From positions 62,001 to 126,000 of the forward strand of contig CAVRJC010000007.1 in NCBI GenBank assembly GCA_963721435.1: 64,000 bases of DNA, given 5' to 3'. Position numbers and translations under genes: made by a program. Position 1 is the first letter of the stretch. Every line of letters begins with the position of its first letter. This document shows, piece by piece, positions 34,497 through 45,453 of this stretch. This stretch comes from CAVRJC01 sp963721435 (lineage in GTDB: Bacteria; Actinomycetota; Acidimicrobiia; IMCC26256; DASPTH01). The notes under the pieces are model-generated. The model did not search any database. It was not told where the DNA came from and saw nothing but the letters and a program-made list of their open reading frames with translations.

Positions 34497-35929
34497 GTGA
34501 GTGACCAGCCCGAGATCGTCATCATCGGCGCCGGGCCGGCCGGTCTCACCGCCGCGTACATGCTCACCAAGCGGGGCGTCACGTCGACGGTGCTCGAGTC
34601 CGACGACATCGTCGGCGGGATCAGCCGCACCGCCAACCGTGACGGTTGGCGCTTCGACATCGGTGGCCACCGCTTCTTCACCAAGGTGAAGCCGGTCGAA
34701 GACCTCTGGTTCGAGATCCTCGGCCCCGACGAGTTCCTGCGCCGCCCCCGCGTCAGCCGCATCCACTACCGCGGCAAGCTCTACGACTACCCGATCAAGC
34801 CGCTCAACGCGCTGAAGAACCTCGGCCCGGTCGAGGCCTTGCTCTGCGGGTGCTCGTACATGTGGGCGAAGGTACGTCCGCCGAAGAACCAGGACGACGC
34901 TCGAGGGCTACGTGGTCGCCAACTACGGCTGGCGCCTCTACAACCACTTCTTCAAGACCTACAACGAGAAGGTGTGGGGCGTCTCCGCGTCGGAGATCGC
35001 CGCCGACTGGGGCGCTCAGCGCATCAAGGGCATGTCGTTGTGGTCGGCGGTCTGGGAGCCGATCCGGGCCAAGCTGTTCGGGAACCGCGACAAGACCAAG
35101 CAGGTCACCAGCCTCATCGAGGAGTTCAACTACCCGAAGTACGGCCCGGGCCAGATGTGGGAGAAGTGCGCGGACCTCGTCACCGAGCAGGGCAGCACCG
35201 TCACGTTCAACGCCAACGTGGTGAAGGTCGAGCACGCCGACGGCAAGGCCACCGCGGTCGTCAGCGAGACCGACGGCGTCACGACGCGCCACGAGTGCGA
35301 CGACGTCATCTCCAGCATGCCGATCAGCGCGCTGCTCGAGGCGATGGACCCGCCGGTGCCGTCGGAGGTGCTGAAGGCCGCGGAGTCACTGCGCTACCGC
35401 GACTTCATGACCGTCGCGCTCGTGGTGCCCGAGAAGTACGGCTTTCCCGACACCTGGATCTACATCCACGACCCCGACGTCGAGGTCGGCCGCATCCAGA
35501 ACTTCGCATCGTGGTCGCCGTACCTCGTGAAGGACGGCCGCACCTGCCTCGGGCTCGAGTTCTTCGTGCAAGAGGGCGACGAGATGTGGACGAAGTCCGA
35601 CGCCGACCTCGTCGAGCAGGCCAAGCGCGAAGCGCGAGCACCTCGGCCTCGTCGACGCGAGCAAGGTCGAGACGGGCTACGTGGTCCGGATGCCGAAGGC
35701 GTACCCGTTCTACGACTGGGAGTACAAGGCGCACGTCGGCACGCTGCGGCGCTGGCTCGAGGTGAACGCGCCGAACGTCCATCCCGTCGGCCGCAACGGC
35801 ATGCACCGCTACAACAACCAGGACCACTCGATGTACACCGCGATGCTCACGGTGGAGAACATCTTCGGCGCGCACCACGACGTCTGGAACGTCAACGTCG
35901 AGGCCGAGTACCACGAGGAAAAGGCCTGA
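34497..35929 (+). CDS. NAD(P)/FAD-dependent oxidoreductase, UDP-galactopyranose-mutase-like, frameshifted twice
   Basis: About 477 residues. Rossmann FAD site IVIIGAGPAGLTAAYMLTKR, then ESDDIVGGISRTANRDGWRF and the FDIGGHRFFTK segment typical of Glf-like and protoporphyrinogen oxidase-like flavoproteins. Frame slips near 34898 (an extra G before CTCGAG) and near 35635 break the ORF; both sides rejoin in correct register. In context with a glycosyltransferase and an AftD homologue it probably isomerises or oxidises a sugar nucleotide or polyprenyl sugar for the envelope. The GTG start has no clear ribosome site. Confidence 0.75.
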
Positions 35930-35998
35930 CTTTCCACTGAACTGGTCGTCGCGAGCCGACGCAGTTTCGGGGGTGCCCGCCGGTAGGCTCCTGCGGCC

Positions 35999-38900
35999 GT
36001 GACGACTGCAGTGTTCCCGCGCCGCACCGCGCGCGCCGGTGGGCAGGTCGCCACCCCGAGACCCCGCTGGTCGCGGCCTCTGGGCTACGCGGCGCTGGCC
36101 GCGTTGGCGTACCTCCCGATCCTCCTCACGTCACCGGGGAAGGTCGTCGCCGACACCAAGGAATATCTCTATCTCGACCCCGGTCGGCTGCTCGAGCGGG
36201 CGCCCTACATGTGGACGCCCAACATCGCGTTGGGCACGGTCACGCACCAGCAGATCGGGTACCTGTTCCCGACCGGTCCGTACTACTGGATCATGCACAT
36301 GCTGGGAGTCCCGGCGTGGGTCTCCCAGCGACTGTGGTTCGGCACCATCCTGATCATCGCCGCGCTCGGCGTGCTCTACCTGATGCGCACGCTGCACGTG
36401 CGCGGGCCGGGTGTGCCGCTCGCCGCGGTGATGTTCATGCTCGCGCCCTACTCGCTGAACTTCGTGTCCCGCATCTCGGTGCTGCTCCTCCCGATGTGCG
36501 GGTTGCCGTGGATGCTCGCGTTCGCGATCCGCGCGCTGCGCGATCACGAAGGCCGCGGGTGGCGATATCCCGCGCTCTTCGCGCTCGTGGTGCTGTCGGT
36601 CGGCAGCATCAACCTCAGCGCGCTCGTGTTCGTCGGCATCGCCCCGGTGCTGTGGATCATCTACGCGGTCGTGGTGACACGCGAGATCGACTGGCGACGC
36701 GCCCTGCTCACGGCGATCAAGATCGGCTTCCTCTCGCTCCTGATCTCGTGGTGGTGGATCGCCGGCCTGCTCGTGGAGAGCCGGTACGCGCTCAACCTGC
36801 TGCTCTACACCGAGACGCTGAAGACGGTGTCGCAGGCGTCGTCGGCCAACGAGGTGATCCGCGGCCTCGGCTACTGGTTCTTCTACGGCAGCGACAAGCT
36901 CGGGCCCTGGACCGAGTCGAGCGTCGCCTACCTCCGCGACTCGTGGCTGATCATCGTGAGCTACGCGATCCCGATCGCCGCGATCTTCGCCGCCGCGCTC
37001 GTGCGCTGGCGCCACCGCGCGTTCTTCATCATCCTCACGCTGGTCGGGATGATCGTCGCGGTCGGGGCGCATCCCTACGACTCGCCGTCGGTCTACGGGG
37101 CGCTGTTCAAGTCGTTCGCGTCGCAGTCGGGCGTCGGGCTGTCGCTCCGCAACACCGGGCGCGCGGTGCCGCTGATCGCGCTCGGCCTCGCCGTCCTCAT
37201 CGGCATGGCGGTGAACTCGATGGCCGGAGCGTGGTCGACGCGTGGCTTCACGATGCGCGGCGTCGTGCTCGCGGGCCTGTTGATCGTGCTCGTGATCGCG
37301 AACATGCCCGCGCTGCACGACAACACGCTCTACAGCCAGAGCCTGCTCCGCGCCGAGAACATCCCGAGCTACTGGACCGACGCGATCGCGGCGCTCGACA
37401 AGCAGTCGCACGACACGCGGATCATGGAGATCCCCGGCGCCGACTTCGCCGCGTACCGCTGGGGCGACACCGTCGACCCGATCACGCCGTTCCTCACCGA
37501 TCGTCCCTACGTCGCGCGTGAGCTCATCGCGTACGGCGCGCCGGCGTCACTGAACTTCCTCGCCGCGTTCGACCGTCGCATCCAGGACGACGTGCTCGAG
37601 CAGGACGCCATCGCGCCCGTGGCGAGGATCATGAGCGTCGGCGACGTCGTGTACCGGGCCGACCTCCAGACCGACCGGTTCGACCTCGCCCGGGCGACGC
37701 CGTTGTGGCAGTTCCTGACCACGCCGACCGTGGCGCCGGGCCTCGACGCGCCGAAGACCTACGGGACGAGCCTCGGGCCGCCGCTCGACTTCTCCCAGAT
37801 CGACGAGGTCGCGTTGGCGCTCCCGGCGAACACCCCGGATCCTGCGCCGGTGTCGATCTTCGCGGTGCAGAACCCGTCGAAGATCGTGCGCGCGGCGTCG
37901 TCGTCGGCACCCCTGCTCGTGTCGGGTGACGGCGACGGCCTCGTCGACCTCGGCAGCATCGGGGCCCTCGACGACCCGAACCGCGTGATCGTCTACTCCG
38001 CCTCGTACGCGAAGACGCCGGCCCAGCTGCGCAAGCTCGCGCGGCAGCCGGGCGCGGTGCTCGTGGTCACCGACAGCAACCGCAAGCGCGGGCAGCGGTG
38101 GGGGATCATCAGCGCGAGCGTCGGCGCTACCGAACGCGCCGGCGAGCACGCGTTCACGAAGGACGAAGGCGACCAGCGCCTCGAGGTGTTCCCGGACGAG
38201 ACGGTGGCGTCGCAGACCGTCGTCCGCTCGCCCGGCGCGCAGGTGTCGGCGTCGGGCTACGGCGGCGACTACACGTACTTCCCCGAGCTGCGCGCGCAAC
38301 GCGCGTTCGACGGTGACCTCGACACCAACTGGGGCACCGGCTCGTTCGCGCCCGTGCTCGGCGACCGGCTTCGCCTCGACCTCGACTCACCCATCACCGC
38401 GTCGCAGATCCACTTGGTGCAGCCTCTGATCGGCAAGCAGGACCGCTACATCACCAAGCTCACGCTCACGTTCGACGGCAAGGACCCCGTGACCGTCGAC
38501 CTCGGCGACGCGTCCCGCACGCGCGAGGGGCAGACGGTCACGTTCCCGACGCACACGTTCCACCGCATCGAGTTGACCATCGCCGACACCAACGCCGGCA
38601 ACAACTTCGACGATCCCTACAGCAACAATGTGGGCTTCGCCGAGATCGGCCTGCACGACGACGCGCCCGGGTCGCCCGACATCCACGTCGACGAGATCGT
38701 CCGCATGCCGACCGATCTCGTCGACACCGTGGGCGCGGGCTCCGACGGCCACCCGCTCATCTTCTCGATGGTCCGCTCCCGCACCAACGTGATCCCGCTG
38801 CGCTTCTCGCAGGACGAGGTCGCGCTGATCCGCCAGTTCCGCGTGCCCGACGCCCGCACGTTCAGTGCGCGCGGCGCGGCGCGAATCGCCACCGACGCTC

Positions 38901-40519
38901 CCGACGACGTGCTCGACTCGGTGCTCGGCATCCCCAACGCGACGCAGGGCGGCATCACGGTGCGCGCGTCGTTCCATCTCCCCGGCGACGTCGCCGCCGC
39001 GGGTCGTCCGCCTTCGACGGCGACCCGACCACGGCGTGGAGCACCGGGTTCTCGACGCCCGCCGACCAGTGGCTGGAGTTCGACACGCCGAAGCCGGTGA
39101 CCTTCGACCACCTCGACATGCAGGTCGTTGCCGACGGCCGTCACTCGGTGCCCACCCAGATCCGGATCGACTCCGGCGATCAGTCGCCAGACCGTCGACC
39201 TCCCGCCCATCGCCGACAGCAAGCAGCAGAACGCGACCGTGAGCGTGCCGGTGCACTTCGACCCGATCACCGGCTCGAGCGCCCGGGTCACCATCACCCA
39301 GGTGCGCGAGAACACCACCACGGACTACTACTGCAACTGCCCGATCGTGATGCCCGCGGCGATCGCCGAGCTCGGCGTGCCCGGTGTGCAGCGCGCGCCG
39401 CTCCCCGCGCAGCTGCCGGCGACGTGTCGCACCGATCTCCTCACCGTCGACGGCAAGCCGGTGGGCGTCGAGCTCGTCGGCACCGGCGCCGCCGCGCAGG
39501 CGCGCCAGCCGATCGACCTCCAGTTCTGCAACGGATCCGACGCGGGGACACCGACGTTCCAGCTCGACGCCGGTGATCACGTGGTGCGGTCGGCATCGGG
39601 CAAGCAGACCGGCATCGAGTTCGACCGGCTCACGCTCGCGTCCGACGGGAACGGCGCGCCGATGGACCTCGGGCCGCGTGGCTCGGTGGGCGGCGCGCTG
39701 AGCGCGAGCAGCACCGCGACCAGCACGTCGACGCCCCAGGTCAAGGTCACGAGCAACGGCACTACCAAGATGCAGCTCGAGGTGAGCGGGGCCAAGGCCG
39801 GTACCCCGTTCTGGCTGGTGCTCGGCCAGAGCTTCAACAGCGGGTGGAAGGCGACCGTCGACGGCCACGACGCGGGTGCGCCGTCGCTCGTCGACGGGTA
39901 CGCCAACGGCTGGCTCGTCATTCCGCAGCACTCCACCTTCTCGGTGACGCTCGACTGGACCCCGCAGACCCAGGTGTGGATCGGGTTCGCGATCTCGGTG
40001 GCCACCCTCCTCGTGTGCCTGTTCCTCGCCATCCGGGGCGTGCGCTCGCGTCGCCGCCGCCGCGCGGTTGCCGCCGCGATGATGGCGACCTCGCCCGCCG
40101 ACCTCGACGGCGAAGCCTCGCTCGCCAACCCGCTCGTGGCCGACGGCACCCGCCCGAGCCGAGCGCTCCTGATCGCGGGCCCGATCATCGCCGCGCTCGT
40201 CGGCGCCTTCGTGGCGCGCTGGTGGGTCGGCGCGATCGCGGGTGTCGGCGTGCTGCTCGTGTTGCTCCGGCCCCGGCTCCGACTGCTGCTGACGATCGGC
40301 GCGCCGGTCACGCTCGGCGTCGTCATGATCTACGTCGCGGTGCACCAGTACCGGAACGACTTCGCGGCCGACTTCAACTGGCCGCTCCACTTCGACCGCG
40401 TGAACGATGTCGCGTGGCTGGCGGTCATCCTCCTCGCGTGCGACGCGCTCGTGGAGCTGCTCCGCACGCGCCCGTGGCAGCGCACCGCCGACGTTCAGGA
40501 ATCCGAAAGAGCTCCGTAA
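35999..40519 (+). CDS. aftD: Alpha-(1->3)-arabinofuranosyltransferase AftD-like, frameshifted
   Basis: About 1,507 residues in two main segments broken by compensating slips near 39000 and 39190. The N-terminal 600 residues contain more than ten membrane segments (including WWWIAGLLVES and FFYGSDKLGPW in loops) and match the DUF3367/GT-C arabinofuranosyltransferase family. The C-terminal 900 carry FDGDLDTNWGTGSFAP and, again, FDGDPTTAWSTGFSTP, two discoidin/CBM-type modules. AftD adds arabinofuranose branches to the wall polysaccharide in mycobacteria. The organism need not make mycolic acids; an arabinan-like envelope is inferred from this gene. Confidence 0.82.
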
Positions 40520-40613
40520 CCGGTTCCTGACAACTCGGCAACTGCGGTGACCGCGCAGCCGTGTCGAATCGGGTGCACCGGATGCGCCGAGGTTCGACGC
40601 GGGGAGAGGCAGC

Positions 40614-42467
40614 ATGTTGAGCGAGCTGGACAGCGTCCTGTTGCGCGCCGAGGTCACGTCGCCGGTCCTCGACAAGCTCCAGGACCTGCTCGAGGAGCTG
40701 CGGACGCTCGACGCCGGGGAGGTCGCCACCTACATCCCCGAGCTGGGTCGGGCCGATCCCGATTGGTTCGGCATCAGCGTCGTCACGAGCGACGGCCACG
40801 TCTTCGAGGTCGGCGAGTCGCGCCAGGAGTTCACGATCCAGTCGATCTCCAAGCCGTTCGTGTTCGGCATGGCGCTGGAGGAACGCGGCCGGGAAGCGGT
40901 GATGGGGCATGTGGGTGTCGAGCCGTCGGGCAACGCGTTCAACGCCATCGTCGTCGACGACACCAACCGGCCGTTCAACCCGATGGTCAACGCGGGTGCG
41001 ATCGTGACCACCGGGCTGATCGCGCGCTCAGACCCGGCGCGCGCGCTCGACCGCGTGCTCGACGTGTTCGGGCGTTTCGCCGGGCGCGACCTGTCGATCG
41101 ACGACGCGGTGTACCAGTCGGAGAGCGCGACCGGCGATCGGAACCGCGCGCTCGGCTTTCTCATGAAGAGCTTCGGCGTGCTCGACGGTGACGTCGAGAC
41201 CGCGGTCGATCTCTACTTCCAGCAGTGCTCGCTCCTGGTGACGGCGCGCGATCTCGCGGTGATGGGGGCGACGCTGGCCAATCGCGGAGTCAACCCGATC
41301 ACGGGTCAGCGCGCGATGGCGGAGGAGTACGTCGAGAACGTCCTCAGCGTGATGAGCACGTGCGGCATGTACGACTACGCCGGCGAATGGGGCTACCGCG
41401 TCGGGCTGCCCGCGAAGAGCGGTGTCGCTGGTGGCGTCGTCGCGGTGCTCCCCGGCCAGTTCGGCATCGGCGTGTTCTCGCCGCGGCTCGACGCGAAGGG
41501 CAACAGCGTGCGCGGTGTCGAGGTGTGCCGTCGCCTCGCGACCGATTTCGCGCTGCACCCACTGCGCTACCAGCCGCGCGTGGCGGCGGCGGTCCGGCGC
41601 ACGACGCGCGGGCACGAGACCCGGTCGAACCGGGTGCGCCCGCTCGCGGCCCACGAGTATCTCTCCGAGCACGCGTCGTGCATCGTGGTCTACGAGCTCG
41701 AGGGCGACCTCTACTTCGGGTCGATGGAGCGGGTCTTCCGCCGGATCGCCGCCGATCTCGACACCGTGCGCTTCGTCGTGCTCGACTGCAAGCGCGTCAC
41801 CAGCGTCGACCCCGCCGCACGATTGATGCTGCTCGCGCTCGAGGCCGAGCTGTCGTCGGCGGATCGGTCACTGGCGCTCTCCTACATGCGCCCGGAGTCG
41901 CTCGTGTACGAGCAGCTCGAGGATCTGCACGCTCGGGGCGTCCCCACATATCCCGACACCGACGAGGCGCTCGAGGCGTACGAGGAGACCCTGCTGGCCG
42001 AGGCCGACTCCGCCGGGGCCGCACCCGCGCCGGTGCTCGCGTCCCAGGAGCTGCTCCTGGGCCTCTCGGCGGACGAGCTCCTGGCGGTCGAGATGGTCGC
42101 GCAGCTCCAGCCGGTGAGCACCGGCGACGTGATCGTGCGGACGGGCGACCCGGCCGACGCGATGTACTTCGTGCTCGAGGGGTCGGTGAGCGTGCGGGTG
42201 CCGCTCGCCTCGGGTCGGAGCCGCCGCCTGTCGACGTTGGGCGCCGGCGTCGCGTTCGGCGAGATGGCGATCCTCGACGATCAGCCTCGTTCGGCCGATG
42301 TCGTCGCCGACGAAGACGGTGCGCTGGCGCGGCTCTCCGTCGACGACCTGCGGGACCTCGCCATCGAGCACCCGAACCTCGGGGCCACGCTCTACCGCAA
42401 CCTCTCGGCGGCGTTGTCGCGGCGGCTTCGCAGTGCGAACGAGCAGGTTCGGGCGCTCGAGCAGTAG
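40614..42467 (+). CDS. glsA: Glutaminase fused to STAS and cyclic-nucleotide-binding domains
   Basis: 617 residues in three parts. 1-305 is a serine-dependent glutaminase: QSISKPFVFGMAL with Ser77 and Lys80 of the SxxK catalytic pair, NPMVNAGAIVTT and SVMSTCGMYDYAGEW. About 340-455 is a STAS domain (CIVVYELEGDLYFGSMERVF). About 475-600 is a cNMP-binding domain (VIVRTGDPADAMYFVLEGSV, GEMAILDDQPRSADVVA). Hydrolysis of glutamine to glutamate is thus coupled to two sensory modules. ATG is preceded by GGGGAG. The start was taken at the first ATG of the family region. Confidence 0.9.
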   Translation: MLSELDSVLLRAEVTSPVLDKLQDLLEELRTLDAGEVATYIPELGRADPDWFGISVVTSDGHVFEVGESRQEFTIQSISKPFVFGMALEERGREAVMGHVGVEPSGNAFNAIVVDDTNRPFNPMVNAGAIVTTGLIARSDPARALDRVLDVFGRFAGRDLSIDDAVYQSESATGDRNRALGFLMKSFGVLDGDVETAVDLYFQQCSLLVTARDLAVMGATLANRGVNPITGQRAMAEEYVENVLSVMSTCGMYDYAGEWGYRVGLPAKSGVAGGVVAVLPGQFGIGVFSPRLDAKGNSVRGVEVCRRLATDFALHPLRYQPRVAAAVRRTTRGHETRSNRVRPLAAHEYLSEHASCIVVYELEGDLYFGSMERVFRRIAADLDTVRFVVLDCKRVTSVDPAARLMLLALEAELSSADRSLALSYMRPESLVYEQLEDLHARGVPTYPDTDEALEAYEETLLAEADSAGAAPAPVLASQELLLGLSADELLAVEMVAQLQPVSTGDVIVRTGDPADAMYFVLEGSVSVRVPLASGRSRRLSTLGAGVAFGEMAILDDQPRSADVVADEDGALARLSVDDLRDLAIEHPNLGATLYRNLSAALSRRLRSANEQVRALEQ

Positions 42468-42468
42468 C

Positions 42469-42496
42469 GGATCGCCGTCCATACGGCGGCCGATCC
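42469..42496. terminator. Inverted repeat between convergent genes
   Basis: GGATCG...CGATCC encloses CCGT/ACGG and lies between the ends of the glutaminase and the convergent gene at 42522. No T-run follows, so terminator function is only probable. Confidence 0.4.
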
Positions 42497-42521
42497 GGCT
42501 GGTCCGTGCAGACCGCAGGGA

Positions 42522-42749
42522 TCAGGCGGCGACTTTGGCGACGCGGTCCATGACGTCGTAGCGGATGGTCGAACCGGTCGTGTGCACGCGCCAGACGCAC
42601 GGGCCGCTCGGCGTGCGGACGAGGTCGAGGGCGACGACTTCGACGACTTCGACGACCTCGGCGGATTCGGGCTGCTCGTCGACGACGCCGTCGTACAGCT
42701 TGTCGCCGGGCTCGAGCTCATCGACGAAGCACCACTTCAGGGCACGCAT
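42522..42749 (-). CDS. Small conserved hypothetical protein
   Basis: 75 residues, not recognised. It starts MRALKWCFVDELEPGDKLYD, contains a Val/Glu run (AEVVEVVEVVALDLV) and ends VWRVHTTGSTIRYDVMDRV. The pattern suggests a small five-stranded beta protein, perhaps an SH3-like or OB-like barrel, but no homologue is recalled. GGGAGG lies 12 bases upstream of the ATG. Confidence 0.55.
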   Translation of the reverse strand: MRALKWCFVDELEPGDKLYDGVVDEQPESAEVVEVVEVVALDLVRTPSGPCVWRVHTTGSTIRYDVMDRVAKVAA

Positions 42750-43097
42750 CAGGGGGAACCTCCCAGGTTCTCTTGGGCCAGGTTCTCCTGGCCAGGTGTT
42801 GTGGCCAGGATCTGGACGACTGACCACCACGAGTATCGGGAACGAGTGTTTCGAGCAGGTCAACGGGCAGTGACGCGGCCGAAACGCCCAGGTGAAGGCT
42901 TTCCCCCGCCGGCGGGAGAGGGACCCGGACGGAAAGAGCCCCCGGGAGGGGGACCCGGGGGCTCTGGTGGAGCGACCTGCTTGGTGGTTCGCTGGGAGAG
43001 GACGCTCGCACGATGTATACGTCGCGGAGACGATTGTGGATTGCAACTGGTCCGCGGAGCGCGGTGTTCCCGGCCCATCCAACATTTCCGTGCGGGT
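42750..43097. other. Intergenic region with short dyads and a strong hairpin
   Basis: No gene is visible. Three related repeats (AGGTTCTCTTGGGCC, AGGTTCTCCTGGCC, AGGTGTTGTGGCC) lie at 42764-42797, two of them forming GGCCAGG-TTCT-CCTGGCC. A long G/C hairpin follows at 42935-42965, and the remainder leads into the Fur-family promoter. Confidence 0.5.
42935..42965 (-). terminator. Perfect 12-base-pair hairpin
   Basis: AGAGCCCCCGGG and CCCGGGGGCTCT pair around a seven-base loop. On the minus strand TTT follows the stem. No minus-strand gene is known upstream of it, so orientation and target are unclear; it may insulate the Fur-family gene. Confidence 0.55.
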
Positions 43098-43126
43098 TTG
43101 TCAGATGACAATGAGTGTTGATAGTG
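43098..43126 (+). promoter_or_regulatory. Putative promoter and operator of the Fur-family gene
   Basis: TTGTCA-GA-TGACAA (43098-43111) is a perfect six-base dyad. Its left arm can serve as a -35 element, and GATAGT at 43120-43125 with a 16-base spacer as a -10 element. The start codon at 43136 lies about 10 bases further. The overlap of dyad and -35 suggests autoregulation by the Fur-family protein. Confidence 0.5.
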
Positions 43127-43135
43127 TGCACGGTC

Positions 43136-43580
43136 ATGAGGACGGCCGACGAGCTCACCGTGCGGTTCCGGGAGCTGGGGCTGCGGGTCACGCCGCAGCG
43201 CCAGGCGATCTTCCGGCTGCTGCACGGGGTCGACACCCACCCGACGGTGGAGTCGCTGTTCGAGGCCGGCACGCGTGGAGATGCCCACCATCTCCCGCAA
43301 GACCGTGTACCAGACCGTGCACGACCTCGAAGCGCTCGGCGAGGTCGAGCTGCTCGACGTCGGCACCGGCAGCATCCGGGTCGACCCGAACGTCGAGCAC
43401 GCCCACCACCACCTGGTGTGCTCGCGGTGCGGCACCGTCCGCGACGTGCTGCTCGACGTCGCCGACCTCCGCGTCCCCGCGCGCTACCGCCGCGAGTTCG
43501 CGGTCGAGAGCGTCGAAGTCGTCTTCCGCGGCGTCTGCGAGTCGTGCGCCACCGGCAGATCGACGCATGACCGTCCCTAG
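43136..43580 (+). CDS. Fur/PerR-family transcriptional regulator, frameshifted
   Basis: About 147 residues. The N-terminal winged HTH reads LTVRFRELGLRVTPQRQAIF and, after a one-base slip near 43268, MPTISRKTVYQTVHDLEALG. The dimerisation part carries the metal sites HAHHHLVCSRCG and CESC, so a structural zinc and a sensory metal site can be expected. Which family member it is (FurA, PerR or Zur) is not decided by sequence, but rubrerythrin downstream favours a peroxide sensor. ATG at 43136 is the only start that keeps the family N-terminus. Confidence 0.85.
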
Positions 43581-43637
43581 CTCGCACCCTGATCTCACAA
43601 CCCACTACCAACGCACCACGGAGAAGGAGAACACCGA

Positions 43638-44058
<421 letters not shown>

Positions 44059-44094
44059 CTCCCCGCGTCACCGTGTGAGGCCAACTTGCGTCGA

Positions 44095-44126
44095 GACGGC
44101 CCCGGGGTGGTAACCCCGGGGCCGTC
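44095..44126 (+). terminator. Strong hairpin downstream of rubrerythrin
   Basis: GACGGCCCCGGGGT and ACCCCGGGGCCGTC pair perfectly over 14 bases around GGTA. The tail is GCACTTCTCC rather than a T-run, typical of high-GC intrinsic terminators or attenuators. Confidence 0.7.
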
Positions 44127-44149
44127 GCACTTCTCCCCAAAGAGGTCGC

Positions 44150-45446
44150 ATGTCGCTCTACGACCCGCTCGACCCCACGCTACCTCGACCCGGCCGCGGC
44201 GCGCGCCGAGCGCGACCGCACGTTCCAGGTCTGCAGCGACTGCCGGATCTGCGTGCGGCTGTGCCCGAGCTTCCGGTCGCTGTTCGAGATGATCGACGCC
44301 AACGACAACGGCGCCGACGACGTGACGGTGCTCACCGACCGCGAGCACGAGCGCGTCGTCGACGAGTGCTACCAGTGCAAGCTCTGCTACGTCGTCTGCC
44401 CGTACACGCCCGAGCACGAGCAGGAGCTGGGTGATCGACTTCCCGCGCCTCATGCTGCGGTCGCTCGCGATCCAGGAGCAAGGAGGGCAAGGTCTCGCGC
44501 GAGCGCCAAGCTGCTCGCCCGCACCGATCTGCAGGGCAAGGTCGCCACCACGCTCGCGCCCGTCGTCAACGCGATGAGCCACGTGGGCGTGGCGCGCACC
44601 GTGATGGAGAAGGTCACCGGGATCTCGAAGGAGCGGTTGCTGCCCGACGTTCGCGCAAGGTGCGGTTCTCGAAGTGGTTCCGCCGCCGCGACGCGCCGCG
44701 CCGGTCGCGGAGCCGCGCGGCGACGGTCGCGCTGTTCCCGACGTGCCTCGTCGAGTACCAGGACCCGTCGATCGGCAAGGCCGTCGTCGGCGTCTACGAG
44801 CGCAACGGCATCGCGTGCGAGCTGCCCGAGGGCCAGGTGTGCTGCGGGATGCCGTGGCTCGACGCCGGCGACATCGACAAGTTCCGCGAGCACGCGGAGA
44901 AGAACGTCGCCGCGCCTCGCACCGTCGGTGCGAGCGGGCCATGACATCGTCGTGCCGCAGCCCACGTGCGCGTACGTGCTGAAGAACGAGTACCCCGACT
45001 TCCTCGGCACCGACGACGCCAAGCTCGTCGGCGAGCACACCTTCGACACGTCGGAGTACCTGCTCGCGCGGCACCGGGAAGCTCCGCTCGACACCGAGTT
45101 CGCGGGCACCACCTACGACACGATCCTCTGGCAGGCGGCGTGCCACTACCGCGCGCAGCAGATCGGGCCGAAGAGCAAGCAGCTCATGGAGCTCACCGGC
45201 GCGCAAGGTCACGATGGTCGAGCGGTGCTCCGCGATCGACGGCACGTGGGGGCTGCGGGCCGAGAACGTCGAGATGGCGACGCGGGTCGCGAAGCCGCTC
45301 ATGGACACGCGTGCGCGAGTCCGACGACCGAGCTCGTCGCGGGCGACTGCCACCTCGCGAACACCGCGATCAAGGAAGCGACCGACAAGACGCCGTCGCA
45401 CCCGATGCAGGTCGTGGCGCGCGCGTACGGGATCGAGGAGCAATGA
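44150..45446 (+). CDS. Fe-S oxidoreductase with two 4Fe-4S clusters (GlpC/heterodisulfide-reductase-like), frameshifted many times
   Basis: About 430 residues. N-terminal ferredoxin-like part: CSDCRICVRLCP and CYQCKLCYVVCP, each four cysteines of a 4Fe-4S cluster. Later parts carry CCG-type motifs: VCCGMPWLDAGD and the pieces QPTCAY and ERCSAIDGTWG, as in cysteine-rich domains of GlpC and HdrD. At least eight slips are needed (near 44185, 44433, 44482, 44505, 44655, 44930, 45203 and 45315). All functional motifs remain, so a sequencing problem is more likely than decay. It sits between rubrerythrin and a DUF3501 gene, a known conserved neighbourhood that probably passes electrons to rubrerythrin. 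Confidence 0.8.
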
Positions 45447-45453
45447 GGCACGC

